DNA from: Nocardia seriolae NBRC 15557
GTDB lineage: Bacteria > Actinomycetota > Actinomycetes > Mycobacteriales > Mycobacteriaceae
Length of the DNA: 52,268 nucleotides
Direction: 5' to 3'
NCBI RefSeq assembly: GCF_007990715.1
Contig: NZ_BJWY01000039.1
Coordinates: forward strand, 1-52,268
Shown piece by piece: positions 1-7,121 of the stretch; positions within the stretch are counted from its first letter, which is position 1, and each line of letters starts with the position of its first letter. A model generated the notes under the pieces. The model searched no databases, was not told where the DNA came from, and worked only from the letters and a program-made list of their open reading frames with translations. A program made the position numbers and the translations under genes.

Positions 1-4
1 GTAT

Positions 5-10
5 TAGGCT
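5..10 (+). promoter_or_regulatory. -10 box TAGGCT of a leaderless promoter
   Basis: The hexamer TAGGCT ends 6 nt before the GTG at 17, so the expected transcription start falls on the start codon. The same arrangement recurs upstream of about a dozen genes in this window. The -35 region lies outside the window. Confidence 0.5.
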
Positions 11-16
11 GGATTC

Positions 17-190
17 GTGGGCGTCATAGGTGAACTGTTCCCCGGCAAGAAGCTGGAAGACGACGGTAGCGAGGCGGGCGACGGCCAGCAGCACCGGCCG
101 CGGCTGGCCGTCGATCTGGACGCCGGAGTGATCAAACTCTCCCCGCCCGCCGCCGACGCGGACCCGGAATCACCCGCCGCGCAGGGCTAG
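17..190 (+). CDS. Small hypothetical protein, DUF6191-like
   Basis: A 57-residue protein read from GTG at 17; an in-frame TAG at 5-7 shows that it is complete. It begins VGVIGELFPGKKLE and has a segment VDLDAGVIKLSP near its C-terminus. Both pieces resemble the short actinobacterial DUF6191 proteins, which start with a ...ELF.PG motif and end with an ID(L)..G.V.. stretch; the assignment is from memory of the family. There is no signal peptide or membrane segment, and the middle is charged and probably disordered. No Shine-Dalgarno is present, but a TAGGCT -10 box ends 6 nt upstream, suggesting leaderless expression. Function unknown. Confidence 0.5.
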   Translation: MGVIGELFPGKKLEDDGSEAGDGQQHRPRLAVDLDAGVIKLSPPAADADPESPAAQG

Positions 191-261
191 TGCGCACCCG
201 CTAGGGTGGGCCGCGACAGGCCGAGGGCACTCGGCGCGGGCGGAAACAGGGGCGGAATCGC

Positions 262-1479
262 GTGACCGACAACCATGATCACTGGTCGAACCCCCACGGA
301 CCCGCGAATCCCGGTGCGGCGGGCGGCTATCCGCCCCAGGAGCCGACCCAGCACCAACCGGCCCAGCCGGATCCGGGACAACCGGCATGGGGTAGCCCGG
401 ATCCCGGACAGCAGGGGTGGGGTAACCCGAATGCCGGACAGCAGACGTGGGGACAGCCGGATCCGGGACAGCAGGGCTGGGGCAATCCGGTCACCGGTGC
501 CGAGCCGACCGTGCACGCCTACAACCCGCAGGGGTGGGGCAATCCGGACGCGGCACAACAGGGTTGGGGCACTCCGGTCACCGGTGCGGAACCGACGGTG
601 CACGCCTACAACCCGCAGGCGTACCAGCCCAATCCGCAGGGTTACGAGCCGACGCAGCAGTTCTATCCCGGGGCGCAGTCCGATCCGAATTTCCCCGGGC
701 AGCAACCAGTTCCGGGCTACGGCCAGCCGGGCTACGGTCAGCCGACGCCGCCGGGCGGACCCAATCGCACCTGGCTGATCCTGGCGGCCGTGCTGGGGGT
801 GATCGTGCTGGTCGGCGGCGGTATCGCGGCCTATGCGCTGACCCGCGGCGATTCCGGCGGCAGCAGCGCCGCGCCGAGCACCACCGCGGGCGCGGCCCCG
901 ACCAGCAAGGCGGGCAGCCCGTCGTCGGGACCGTCCACCTCGGGCGCACCGAAGTCGGGTTCGCGGACCGTGGTCGCCCCGTCCCTGGGCATCAGCTACG
1001 ACGTGCCCGCCGGGTGGACCATTGCCGCGCCGACCCAGACCACCCTCCAGTCCGGGGCCGACGGCAATCTCACCGGCTACGCCAAATCCAGTGAGGGCGC
1101 GGACTATTGCGCCGGTTCGGCCTACCGGTCACTGGTGTTCGTCGCCCAGGTCGACGGCACCGATCTCGCGGCGGCGGCCACCAAGGTCGCAAAGGTCTCG
1201 GTGGAGAGCGGTTACGACGATCCGACCGGTGGCAAGCCCGGCGCGCCCGCGCCGGTGACCACCAAGAGCGGCCTCGCGGGCCGGCAGGTCGAGGCGTCGG
1301 GCCCGTGGAAGCCGACCCTGCCCGGCTGCACCACCAACGCGTACGCCGTCTACGCCTTCGCCTTCCCCGGCCCGCGCAACTCGACCCTGGTGCTGGCCGT
1401 CCTCGCCGACCGCGGCACCACCGGCGAAATGACCCCCGACCAGGCCAAACAGCTGATCGCCAGCGTCCGGACCAGCTGA
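262..1479 (+). CDS. Membrane-anchored protein with Gln/Gly/Trp-rich repeat N-terminus and extracellular domain
   Basis: A 405-residue protein from GTG 262, with an AG-rich ribosome-binding stretch just upstream. Residues 1-165 are low complexity, with repeated DPGQQGWGNP-type units and two copies of VTGAEPTVHAYNPQ. One membrane helix follows at about 171-195 (WLILAAVLGVIVLVGGG). A Ser/Thr/Pro/Ala linker then leads to a globular C-terminal domain (about 235-405) that starts GISYDVPAGWT and has Cys in YCAGS and LPGCTT, which could form a disulfide. The topology suggests a cytoplasmic repeat tail, a single anchor and an extracytoplasmic domain. Similar Pro/Gln-rich anchored proteins are common in Nocardia. 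No enzymatic motif is visible and the function is unknown. Confidence 0.75.
   Translation: MTDNHDHWSNPHGPANPGAAGGYPPQEPTQHQPAQPDPGQPAWGSPDPGQQGWGNPNAGQQTWGQPDPGQQGWGNPVTGAEPTVHAYNPQGWGNPDAAQQGWGTPVTGAEPTVHAYNPQAYQPNPQGYEPTQQFYPGAQSDPNFPGQQPVPGYGQPGYGQPTPPGGPNRTWLILAAVLGVIVLVGGGIAAYALTRGDSGGSSAAPSTTAGAAPTSKAGSPSSGPSTSGAPKSGSRTVVAPSLGISYDVPAGWTIAAPTQTTLQSGADGNLTGYAKSSEGADYCAGSAYRSLVFVAQVDGTDLAAAATKVAKVSVESGYDDPTGGKPGAPAPVTTKSGLAGRQVEASGPWKPTLPGCTTNAYAVYAFAFPGPRNSTLVLAVLADRGTTGEMTPDQAKQLIASVRTS
400..625 (+). repeat. In-frame degenerate repeats in the N-terminus of the gene at 262
   Basis: Units encoding DPGQQGWGNP, NAGQQTWGQP and similar alternate here. A longer unit encoding VTGAEPTVHAYNPQ occurs twice, at roughly 490-530 and 577-620, with nearly identical DNA. 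The pattern looks like internal duplication and is a likely site of length variation between strains. Confidence 0.7.
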
Positions 1480-1507
1480 GGGACCGGCGATCGCCCCGCC
1501 CGGCCAA

Positions 1508-1513
1508 TAGACT
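1508..1513 (+). promoter_or_regulatory. -10 box TAGACT of a leaderless promoter
   Basis: TAGACT followed by exactly 6 nt and then ATG at 1520. No Shine-Dalgarno sequence is present. This supports the ATG at 1520 as the true start. Confidence 0.55.
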
Positions 1514-1519
1514 GGTCCG

Positions 1520-1867
1520 ATGCCGCTCGTCGAGGTGACATACAACCCGGAACTGCCCGACACCGTGCTGCGCGAGCTGGGCGAATGGCTGCCGCACTTG
1601 GTGTCCACGGCGGTCGAGTGTCCCGAGGAACCCTACGACGGGGACCTGCAACCCGGCGATGTCGAGATCCGGTTCCGGCCGCTCGGGAAGTTCGATCGCA
1701 GCGGGATGGATCTGGTGATCGAGGTGCGGTCGAAGTACTTCGAGAGCCGGGCCGCGAATCGGCAGCAGCGCTGTGATCGGCTGCTCGCCGATATCGAGAA
1801 GTTCGTGGACGCGAATATCGGTGTGTACCTGACGCTTCCGGTCGCGGGCTGGGCGCAGAGCGAATAG
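1520..1867 (+). CDS. Tautomerase/CHMI-like small protein
   Basis: 115 residues starting MPLVEVTYNPELP. A proline directly after the initiator methionine is the catalytic feature of the tautomerase (4-oxalocrotonate tautomerase, CHMI, MIF) superfamily, and the length is about two beta-alpha-beta units, as in CHMI-type members. The second half (DVEIRFRPLGKFD, then a long Arg/Gln helix) fits the second unit. By analogy it would carry out keto-enol isomerisation in the cytoplasm, but the substrate is unknown and similarity outside the N-terminus is only by pattern. The gene is convergent with the DedA gene, leaving 4 bp between stops. Confidence 0.6.
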   Translation: MPLVEVTYNPELPDTVLRELGEWLPHLVSTAVECPEEPYDGDLQPGDVEIRFRPLGKFDRSGMDLVIEVRSKYFESRAANRQQRCDRLLADIEKFVDANIGVYLTLPVAGWAQSE

Positions 1868-1871
1868 CGGA

Positions 1872-2483
1872 TCAGTCCTGCCCGGCATTGCGGTGCCGGT
1901 GCCACTTCCAATAGATCAGGGCGAGCACGGCGATGATCGGGACGACGATCAGCAGGTCGGTGTTCACGCGCTTCAGGATGACCGTGAAGGACTGCCCGAG
2001 CAGGTAACCCGCCAGCACCAGCACCGAGCCCCAGATGATCGCGCCCGCCGCGCTCGCCACCACGAACCGGCGAAACGACATGGGAGACATGCCGACCAGC
2101 TCGGGCAGCATGGTGCGGAAGAAGGTGCTGAACCGTCCGAGCAGGATGGCCCACGCGCCGTGGCGTTGCAGGAATTCCCCGGCGCGCGCGAGGTTGTCGC
2201 GGTGACGGTTGAAGATCGACCACTCCAGCAGGCGGGTGCCGTAGCGGCGGCCGATCCAGTAGCCGATGCTGGCCCCGACGATCGCGGACACGATGACCAG
2301 GGCCAGCGTGGTGACGATGCCCAGGTGGCCGCGGCTGGCGGCGACGCCCGCGAGGATGGCGGCGGTATCGCCGGGGACCAGCAGGCCGAACACCATCGCC
2401 TCCTCGGCGATGACCAGCAGCGCCACCACGACGTAGGTCCAGATCGTGGGGATGCTCAGTATTCGCTGCACGACCGAGTCCAT
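1872..2483 (-). CDS. DedA family integral membrane protein
   Basis: 203 residues. The start is put at ATG 2483 because a TAGCGT -10 hexamer ends 7 nt upstream, whereas the longer reading from 2510 has no such support. Four to five hydrophobic segments are visible. The DedA signature is present: an acidic pair near the first helix (IAEEAMVFGLLVPGDTAAILAG), then GYWIGRRYG and, in the middle, GRFSTFFRTMLPELVGMSPMSFRRF with its conserved arginines. DedA/SNARE-associated proteins act in the cytoplasmic membrane as lipid-carrier flippases or transporters, some translocating undecaprenyl phosphate. Which lipid this one handles cannot be told from sequence. Confidence 0.85.
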   Translation of the reverse strand: MDSVVQRILSIPTIWTYVVVALLVIAEEAMVFGLLVPGDTAAILAGVAASRGHLGIVTTLALVIVSAIVGASIGYWIGRRYGTRLLEWSIFNRHRDNLARAGEFLQRHGAWAILLGRFSTFFRTMLPELVGMSPMSFRRFVVASAAGAIIWGSVLVLAGYLLGQSFTVILKRVNTDLLIVVPIIAVLALIYWKWHRHRNAGQD

Positions 2484-2490
2484 GGCGCTG

Positions 2491-2496
2491 ACGCTA
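2491..2496 (-). promoter_or_regulatory. -10 box TAGCGT of a leaderless promoter (dedA-like gene)
   Basis: On the minus strand TAGCGT is followed by 7 nt and the ATG at 2483. No Shine-Dalgarno is seen. Confidence 0.5.
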
Positions 2497-2518
2497 GCCC
2501 ACCGTCGCATCCCATTGA

Positions 2519-2535
2519 TTCAATCATTGATTGAA
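2519..2535. promoter_or_regulatory. 17-bp palindromic operator candidate
   Basis: TTCAATCA and TGATTGAA are perfect inverted arms around one central T. The site lies between the divergent DedA and TetR genes, the usual position for a TetR-family operator. It is probably bound by the adjacent regulator. Confidence 0.65.
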
Positions 2536-2543
2536 ATGTCGAT

Positions 2544-2557
2544 TGAAACGTGTTTCA
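2544..2557. promoter_or_regulatory. Second operator candidate, TGAAACGTGTTTCA
   Basis: A perfect 14-bp inverted repeat with a 2-nt centre, 9 nt before the TetR start codon. It fits the published KstR consensus TNNAACNNGTTNNA exactly, so it may be a KstR-type site controlling the operon. It could equally be a second site for the local TetR protein. Confidence 0.55.
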
Positions 2558-2566
2558 CTGCTTGGC

Positions 2567-3139
2567 ATGGTCGAGAAGGTGTCGGCGGGAACCCGCGAAC
2601 GACTGCTGGCCGCCGCGGAGCAACTGCTGCTCATGGAGTCCTACGACGAGGTGTCGGTGCGGGCGGTGTGTTCGGCGGCCGGGGCCAATCCCGCCGCGGT
2701 GCACTACCACTTCGGCTCCAAGGAGGCGCTGGTCGGCGCGCTCATCGAGGCCCGGCTCGGGCCGCTGTGGGCCGAGGGGCTCGCCCGCGCGAGCGCCGGG
2801 CGGGATTCGGTGCCCGCGGTGGTGGACACCATCCTCGCCCCGTTCCTGGAGCTGGCGGCGGATCCATTGGGGCGCTTGCATCTTCGGCTGCTGGCCCGCT
2901 TCGTGCTGGGGCGGCATCTCATGTCGTGGCAGGGCGCGTGGTTCCGGATGGACTCGTGGGCGGCACTGCTGCCCGAGCTGCCGCCCAGCGTCGCCAAGCG
3001 GCGCTGGATGCTGACCTTCGACCTGATCATCATGCGATTCGGCAGCCCCGAGGTCCGGGAGCACGGGATGTCCGAATCGGCGCTGTCGGCACTGCGGGAC
3101 TTCGTGGTGGCCGGACTCACCGCACCGGGAGAACACTGA
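2567..3139 (+). CDS. TetR/AcrR family transcriptional regulator
   Basis: 190 residues from ATG 2567. The N-terminal helix-turn-helix is clear: TRERLLAAAEQLL, then VSVRAVCSAAGANPAAVHYHFGSKEALVGAL (shown in part), the standard TetR recognition pattern at residues 8-50. The rest is the helical ligand-binding and dimerisation domain, including MSWQGAWFRM. Its stop overlaps the start of the old yellow enzyme gene (TGATG), so the two are translationally coupled. Two palindromes directly upstream suggest autoregulation and control of the downstream OYE-SDR genes. The ligand is unknown; the enzymes suggest an enone, ketone or steroid-like compound, which is an inference. Confidence 0.9.
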   Translation: MVEKVSAGTRERLLAAAEQLLLMESYDEVSVRAVCSAAGANPAAVHYHFGSKEALVGALIEARLGPLWAEGLARASAGRDSVPAVVDTILAPFLELAADPLGRLHLRLLARFVLGRHLMSWQGAWFRMDSWAALLPELPPSVAKRRWMLTFDLIIMRFGSPEVREHGMSESALSALRDFVVAGLTAPGEH

Positions 3140-4338
3140 TGAACGAAATCTTCGCACCGGCTCAGCTCGGCCCGACCACCTTGCGCAACAGGGTGATCAA
3201 GGCCGCCACCTTCGAGGGACGCACGCCCGAAGCGCTGGTCACCCCCGAACTGATCGACTTCCACCGGGAGGTCGCCGCGGGCGGGGTGGGCATGACCACC
3301 GTCGCCTACTGCGCGGTCGCGCCGGGCGGGCGCACCGACCGGCGCCAGATCTGGATGCGGCCGGAAGCCGTTGCGGGACTGCGGGAATTGACCGATGCCG
3401 TGCACGCCGAGGGCGCGGCGGCCAGCGCGCAGATCGGGCACGCCGGGCCGGTGGCAAACGCGGCCTCCAATCGCGCGCCCGCGCTCGCGCCCAGCGCCAT
3501 GTTCAGCCCGTTGAGCATGCGGGCCATGCGGGTTCCCGAGGAGACCGAGATCCGCGAGCTCATCGCCTCGCACGTGAACGCGGTCCGGCTGGCCGAGCAG
3601 GCCGGATTCGACGCGGTCGAACTCCATTTCGGGCACAACTATCTGGTGAGCTCGTTCCTGAGCCCGCTGCTCAACCGCCGCCACGATCATTGGGGTGGGT
3701 CGCTGCCCAACCGGGCCCGGCTGGCCCGCGAAATCGCCTGTGCGGTACGGGAAGCCGTGGGCGACCGGATCGCGGTGACGGCCAAGCTGAATATGGAGGA
3801 CGGCCGCCGCGGCGGGCTCACGGTGCCCGAGAGCGTGCAGGTGGCCGCCTGGCTGGAGGCCGACGGGGCGCTCGACGCGCTCGAATTGACCGCGGGCAGT
3901 TCGCTGCTCAACCCCATGCTGCTCTTCCACGGGGACGCGCCGCGCAGCGAGTTCGCCAAGGTGCTGCCCGGCCCGGCGCGGCTGGGCTTCCGCGCGGTCG
4001 GGCGCGCCTTCTTGAAGGAGTACCCGTATCAGGAGGCGTACCTGCTCGAACGCGCCCGCCAGTTCCGCCGCGAGCTGTCCATGCCGCTGATCCTGCTGGG
4101 CGGCATCACCAATCTCGACACCATGAATCTCGCCATGACCGAGGGCTTCGACTTCGTCGCCATGGGCCGCGCCCTGCTGCGCGAGCCGAACCTGTTGCGG
4201 CGCATCGAATCCGATGCGAGCACCCGCTCGGCCTGCGTGCACTGCAACAAGTGCATGCCCACCATCTACACCCGGACCCGCTGCGTGTTCCGGCCCGATC
4301 CGACAATCATCGACCTGGACGGAAAGCAACGAGCATGA
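3139..4338 (+). CDS. NADH:flavin oxidoreductase, old yellow enzyme family
   Basis: 399 residues, a TIM-barrel FMN enzyme without the C-terminal NAD domain of the long enoate reductases. Visible family motifs are NRVIKAATFEG (FMN region), AQIGHAG, the active-site segment HFGHNYLVSSFLSPLLNRR and WGGSLPNRARL. LILLGGITN and FVAMGRALL are the phosphate-binding end of the barrel. Near the C-terminus CVHCNKC followed by a further Cys (TRC) is unusual for a short OYE and resembles the Fe-S ligands of 2,4-dienoyl-CoA reductase-type members. The expected reaction is reduction of an activated C=C bond with NAD(P)H. ATG 3139 overlaps the TetR stop, and its own stop overlaps the SDR start (ATGA). Confidence 0.9.
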   Translation: MNEIFAPAQLGPTTLRNRVIKAATFEGRTPEALVTPELIDFHREVAAGGVGMTTVAYCAVAPGGRTDRRQIWMRPEAVAGLRELTDAVHAEGAAASAQIGHAGPVANAASNRAPALAPSAMFSPLSMRAMRVPEETEIRELIASHVNAVRLAEQAGFDAVELHFGHNYLVSSFLSPLLNRRHDHWGGSLPNRARLAREIACAVREAVGDRIAVTAKLNMEDGRRGGLTVPESVQVAAWLEADGALDALELTAGSSLLNPMLLFHGDAPRSEFAKVLPGPARLGFRAVGRAFLKEYPYQEAYLLERARQFRRELSMPLILLGGITNLDTMNLAMTEGFDFVAMGRALLREPNLLRRIESDASTRSACVHCNKCMPTIYTRTRCVFRPDPTIIDLDGKQRA

Positions 4339-5078
4339 GCGGATTACTCGCCGGGCGGGTAGACCTGATCAGCGGTGCGGCATCGGGCATGGGCGCCTCG
4401 CACGCCAGAACCTTTGTCGCCGAAGGGGCTTCGGTACTCGTCGGCGATATCGCCGACGAGGCGGGTGCGAAACTGGCTGCCGAGCTGGGTGATTCGGCGG
4501 CGTTCGCGCACCTGGATGTCACCAGCGCCGCGGACTGGCGGGCCGCCGTGGACACCGCGGTCGCGCGGTTCGGCAAGCTCGATGTGCTGGTCAACAATGC
4601 GGGCGTTCTCGACTTCGGGCCGCTGGGAACCTATTCCGAGGAGCAGTGGCAGCGCACCCTCGCAATCAACCTCACCGGGCCGTTCCTGGGGTTGACCGCG
4701 GCCCGCGACGCCCTGGTGGCGGCTCGTCCGGCGACCGTGGTGAACATCTCCTCCGCCGCCGGCATCCAGGGCGTGCCGGGTGCGCACGCCTACACCGCGT
4801 CGAAGTTCGGGGTGCGCGGGCTCACCAAGTCCGCCGCGCTCGAGCTCGCCCCGCACGGGGTGCGCGTGAATTCCGTTCACCCGGGCGGGATTCTGACGCC
4901 CATGATCGGCGTGCCCGAGGGTTCGACCGCGAATCGCGAAGCGAACACCCTCGCCAGGCTCGGCGGGCCCGAGGAGGTGACGGCGCTGGTCGTGTTCCTC
5001 GCCAGCCACGAATCCAGCTACTGCAATGGCGCGGAATTCGTGGTCGACGGGGGCATGACGGCGGGCCGTCCGGTCTGA
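4335..5078 (+). CDS. Short-chain dehydrogenase/reductase
   Basis: 247 residues, typical classical SDR length. The cofactor motif is degenerate in its first residue but clear (SGAASGMGASHA, residues 12-23), with an acidic residue after beta-2 (VGDIAD) favouring NAD(H). NNAGVLDFG, VNISSAAG (catalytic Ser region) and YTASKFG (catalytic Tyr and Lys) follow. The C-terminal EFVVDGGMTAG is the family ending. The likely role is oxidation or reduction of a hydroxyl/keto group, paired with the coupled OYE in the same operon. The pairing recalls steroid or terpenoid ring processing, but no substrate can be read from the sequence. Confidence 0.92.
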   Translation: MSGLLAGRVDLISGAASGMGASHARTFVAEGASVLVGDIADEAGAKLAAELGDSAAFAHLDVTSAADWRAAVDTAVARFGKLDVLVNNAGVLDFGPLGTYSEEQWQRTLAINLTGPFLGLTAARDALVAARPATVVNISSAAGIQGVPGAHAYTASKFGVRGLTKSAALELAPHGVRVNSVHPGGILTPMIGVPEGSTANREANTLARLGGPEEVTALVVFLASHESSYCNGAEFVVDGGMTAGRPV

Positions 5079-5082
5079 GGAC

Positions 5083-6294
5083 CTACTGCTTGTAGGTCGC
5101 CAGGAACCGGCCGATGCGTTCGATGATGGCCTCGAGCTCATCGGCGTGCGGCAGCGTCACGATGCGGAAGTGGTCGGGATGGGGCCAGTTGAAGCCGGTG
5201 CCCTGGACGATGTGGATCTTCTCGCGCAGCAGCAGATCCAGGACGAACTGCTCGTCACTGTGGATCTTGTACATGCCGAGGTCGATGCGAGGGAAGGCGT
5301 ACAGCGCGCCCTTGGGCTTCACACACGAGATGCCCGGGACGGCGTTGAGCGCTTCGAACGCCCGGTCACGCTGCTCGCGCAGGCGGCCGCCGGGCAGGGT
5401 CAGGTCGTAGATGCTCTGGTGGCCGCCGAGGGCGGCTTGAATCGCCTGCTGCGCGGGGACATTCGCGCACAGGCGCAGCCCGGCCAGCATGGTCAGGCCC
5501 TCGAGGTAGTTCTCGGCGTGCTCGACGGGGCCGGAGACCACCAGCCAGCCGCCGCGGAAGCCGGCGGCGCGGTAGGACTTGGACAGGCCGGAGAAGGTGA
5601 GGCACAACAGATCCGGGGCCAGCGACGCGGTGGCGGTGTGGGTCAGGCCGTCGTAGAGGATCTTGTCGTAGATCTCGTCGGAGAACACCACCAGGTTGTG
5701 GCGGCGGGCCAGCTCGAGCATCTGGCGCACCACCTCGGGCGAATACACCGCGCCGGTCGGGTTGTTCGGGTTGATGATGACCAGCGCGCGGGTGCGGTCG
5801 GTGATCTTGGACTCGATATCGGCCAGGTCCGGCATCCAGTCCGAGCCCTCGTCGCAGATGTAGTGCACCGGGCGGCCGCCGTTGAGCGCGGTGGCGGCGG
5901 TCCAGAGCGGGAAATCCGGTGCGGGGACCAGGACTTCGTCGCCGTTCTCCAGCAGCGCGGTCATGGCCATCATGATGAGCTCGGAGACGCCGTTGCCCAG
6001 GAAGACCTGTTCGACATCGAGTTCGGCGAGGCCGAGGGTCTCGTAGTACTGCACCACCGCGCGCCGCGCCGAGAGCAGGCCCTTGGAGGAGGAGTAGCCG
6101 CTGGACTGCGGCAGGTTGCGGACCATGTCCTGGAGCAGCTCGGGGGGCGCTTCGAAGCCGAAGGTGAGCGGGTTGCCGGTGTTGAGCTTCACGATGTGAT
6201 GCCCCTCCACCTCCAGCCGGGCGGCGTGCTCGGCGACCGGCCCGCGGATCTCATAGGACACGCCCGCCAGCTTGCTCGACTGCTTCACCTGCAT
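5083..6294 (-). CDS. alaA: PLP-dependent aminotransferase, AlaA/AspC type
   Basis: 403 residues from ATG 6294, with a GAAGGGG ribosome-binding site upstream. It is a fold-type I class I aminotransferase: KLNTGNPLTFGFEAP at the N-terminus, NPNNPTGAVYSPEVV (cofactor and substrate binding), FSDEIYDKILYDG, and the PLP lysine in SGLSKSYRAAGFRGGW. The N-terminal text and the ending match the glutamate-pyruvate transaminase AlaA and M. tuberculosis AspC (Rv0337c), from memory. It would transfer amino groups between alanine or aspartate and 2-oxoglutarate in the cytoplasm. It is divergent from an HxlR regulator, and two palindromes in the shared 93-bp spacer may control it as well. Confidence 0.88.
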   Translation of the reverse strand: MQVKQSSKLAGVSYEIRGPVAEHAARLEVEGHHIVKLNTGNPLTFGFEAPPELLQDMVRNLPQSSGYSSSKGLLSARRAVVQYYETLGLAELDVEQVFLGNGVSELIMMAMTALLENGDEVLVPAPDFPLWTAATALNGGRPVHYICDEGSDWMPDLADIESKITDRTRALVIINPNNPTGAVYSPEVVRQMLELARRHNLVVFSDEIYDKILYDGLTHTATASLAPDLLCLTFSGLSKSYRAAGFRGGWLVVSGPVEHAENYLEGLTMLAGLRLCANVPAQQAIQAALGGHQSIYDLTLPGGRLREQRDRAFEALNAVPGISCVKPKGALYAFPRIDLGMYKIHSDEQFVLDLLLREKIHIVQGTGFNWPHPDHFRIVTLPHADELEAIIERIGRFLATYKQ

Positions 6295-6330
6295 GAACGA
6301 CCCCTTCTCGGTGTGGTTGCCGCACACTCT

Positions 6331-6347
6331 ACTTGGAAATTCCAAGT
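6331..6347. promoter_or_regulatory. 17-bp palindromic operator, ACTTGGAA-A-TTCCAAGT
   Basis: A perfect inverted repeat between the divergent aminotransferase and HxlR genes. Its core CTTGG/CCAAG is repeated at 6363-6374. It is probably an HxlR binding site. Confidence 0.7.
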
Positions 6348-6362
6348 TTGCACTTTGTTTTT

Positions 6363-6374
6363 CCAAGTTCTTGG
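6363..6374. promoter_or_regulatory. Second operator, CCAAG-TT-CTTGG
   Basis: A perfect 5-bp inverted repeat sharing its half-site with the palindrome at 6331-6347. It lies directly upstream of the HxlR -10 box, so bound protein would block the promoter. Confidence 0.65.
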
Positions 6375-6375
6375 T

Positions 6376-6381
6376 TACAGT
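6376..6381 (+). promoter_or_regulatory. -10 box TACAGT of a leaderless promoter (HxlR gene)
   Basis: TACAGT ends 6 nt before the GTG at 6388, with the operator at 6363-6374 in the spacer. This fits autorepression. Confidence 0.55.
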
Positions 6382-6387
6382 GGGATC

Positions 6388-7011
6388 GTGCCACGCCGAA
6401 GCTATGACCACTACTGCACCGTGAGCCGCGCCCTCGACCTCGTCGGCGACCGGTGGAACCTGCTGGTGGTCCGCGAATTGTGTCCGGGCCCGCGCCGATA
6501 CAGCGACCTGTTCGCCGACCTGCCCGGCATCAGCACCGATGTGCTGGCCGCCCGGCTCAAGGACCTCGAGCGTGACGGGATTCTCACCAAGCGCCGCACC
6601 GGGCCGCGGGCCGGGACCGCGCTCTACGAGCTCACCGAGGCCGGGGCCGCGCTGCGGCCGGTGCTGGACTCGCTGTCCGCGTGGGGCGCTGCGCAACTCG
6701 GGGAGCAGCGCGCCACCGATGCCGTGCGCGCGCACTGGTTCGCGCTGCCGCTGGGCCGGGCGGTGGCCGAACTCGTCCCCTCCGGCACGGTGACGGTCCA
6801 CGTCGGCGACACCGCCTTCCACTATCTGATCACCGAGTCCGGGCTGACCCACCACGACGGCCCGGCCCCGGCAGCGGACCTCGACATCCGGCTGGACCTG
6901 TCCACGGCGAGCGAGATCGCCACCGGCGCACGCGCACTCGCGACCGTCCTCGACGAGGCCACCGGCAGCGGGCGCGGGGAGGCCACCGGCAGCGGGCGAA
7001 CGGTCGCCTGA
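6388..7011 (+). CDS. HxlR-type winged-helix regulator with SCP2-like C-terminal domain
   Basis: 207 residues from GTG 6388. Residues 1-100 are an HxlR/MarR-like winged helix: YDHYCTVSRALDLVGDRWNL, then GPRRYSDLFADLPGISTDVL (recognition helix) and DGILTKRR at the wing. The conserved Cys in HYCTVSRAL suits the redox sensing known in some HxlR proteins. Residues 120-195 (VTVHVGDTAFHYLI, LDIRLDLSTASEIATGARAL) look like a sterol-carrier-protein-2-type domain, a fusion common in actinobacteria. The C-terminus holds two tandem EATGSGR copies from a short DNA duplication. It probably regulates itself and the divergent aminotransferase through the palindromes at 6331-6374. Confidence 0.85.
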   Translation: MPRRSYDHYCTVSRALDLVGDRWNLLVVRELCPGPRRYSDLFADLPGISTDVLAARLKDLERDGILTKRRTGPRAGTALYELTEAGAALRPVLDSLSAWGAAQLGEQRATDAVRAHWFALPLGRAVAELVPSGTVTVHVGDTAFHYLITESGLTHHDGPAPAADLDIRLDLSTASEIATGARALATVLDEATGSGRGEATGSGRTVA

Positions 7012-7121
7012 AGCGGTCACCCCGCCGGGCCGCACGCCCCGGCCTGTGTGGTACCGGCGGGTGGTCACCGCGCGTCGGTAGCATCGGCTGGGTTCGGCCC
7101 ATGCGATCGAGGAGGAAACCC

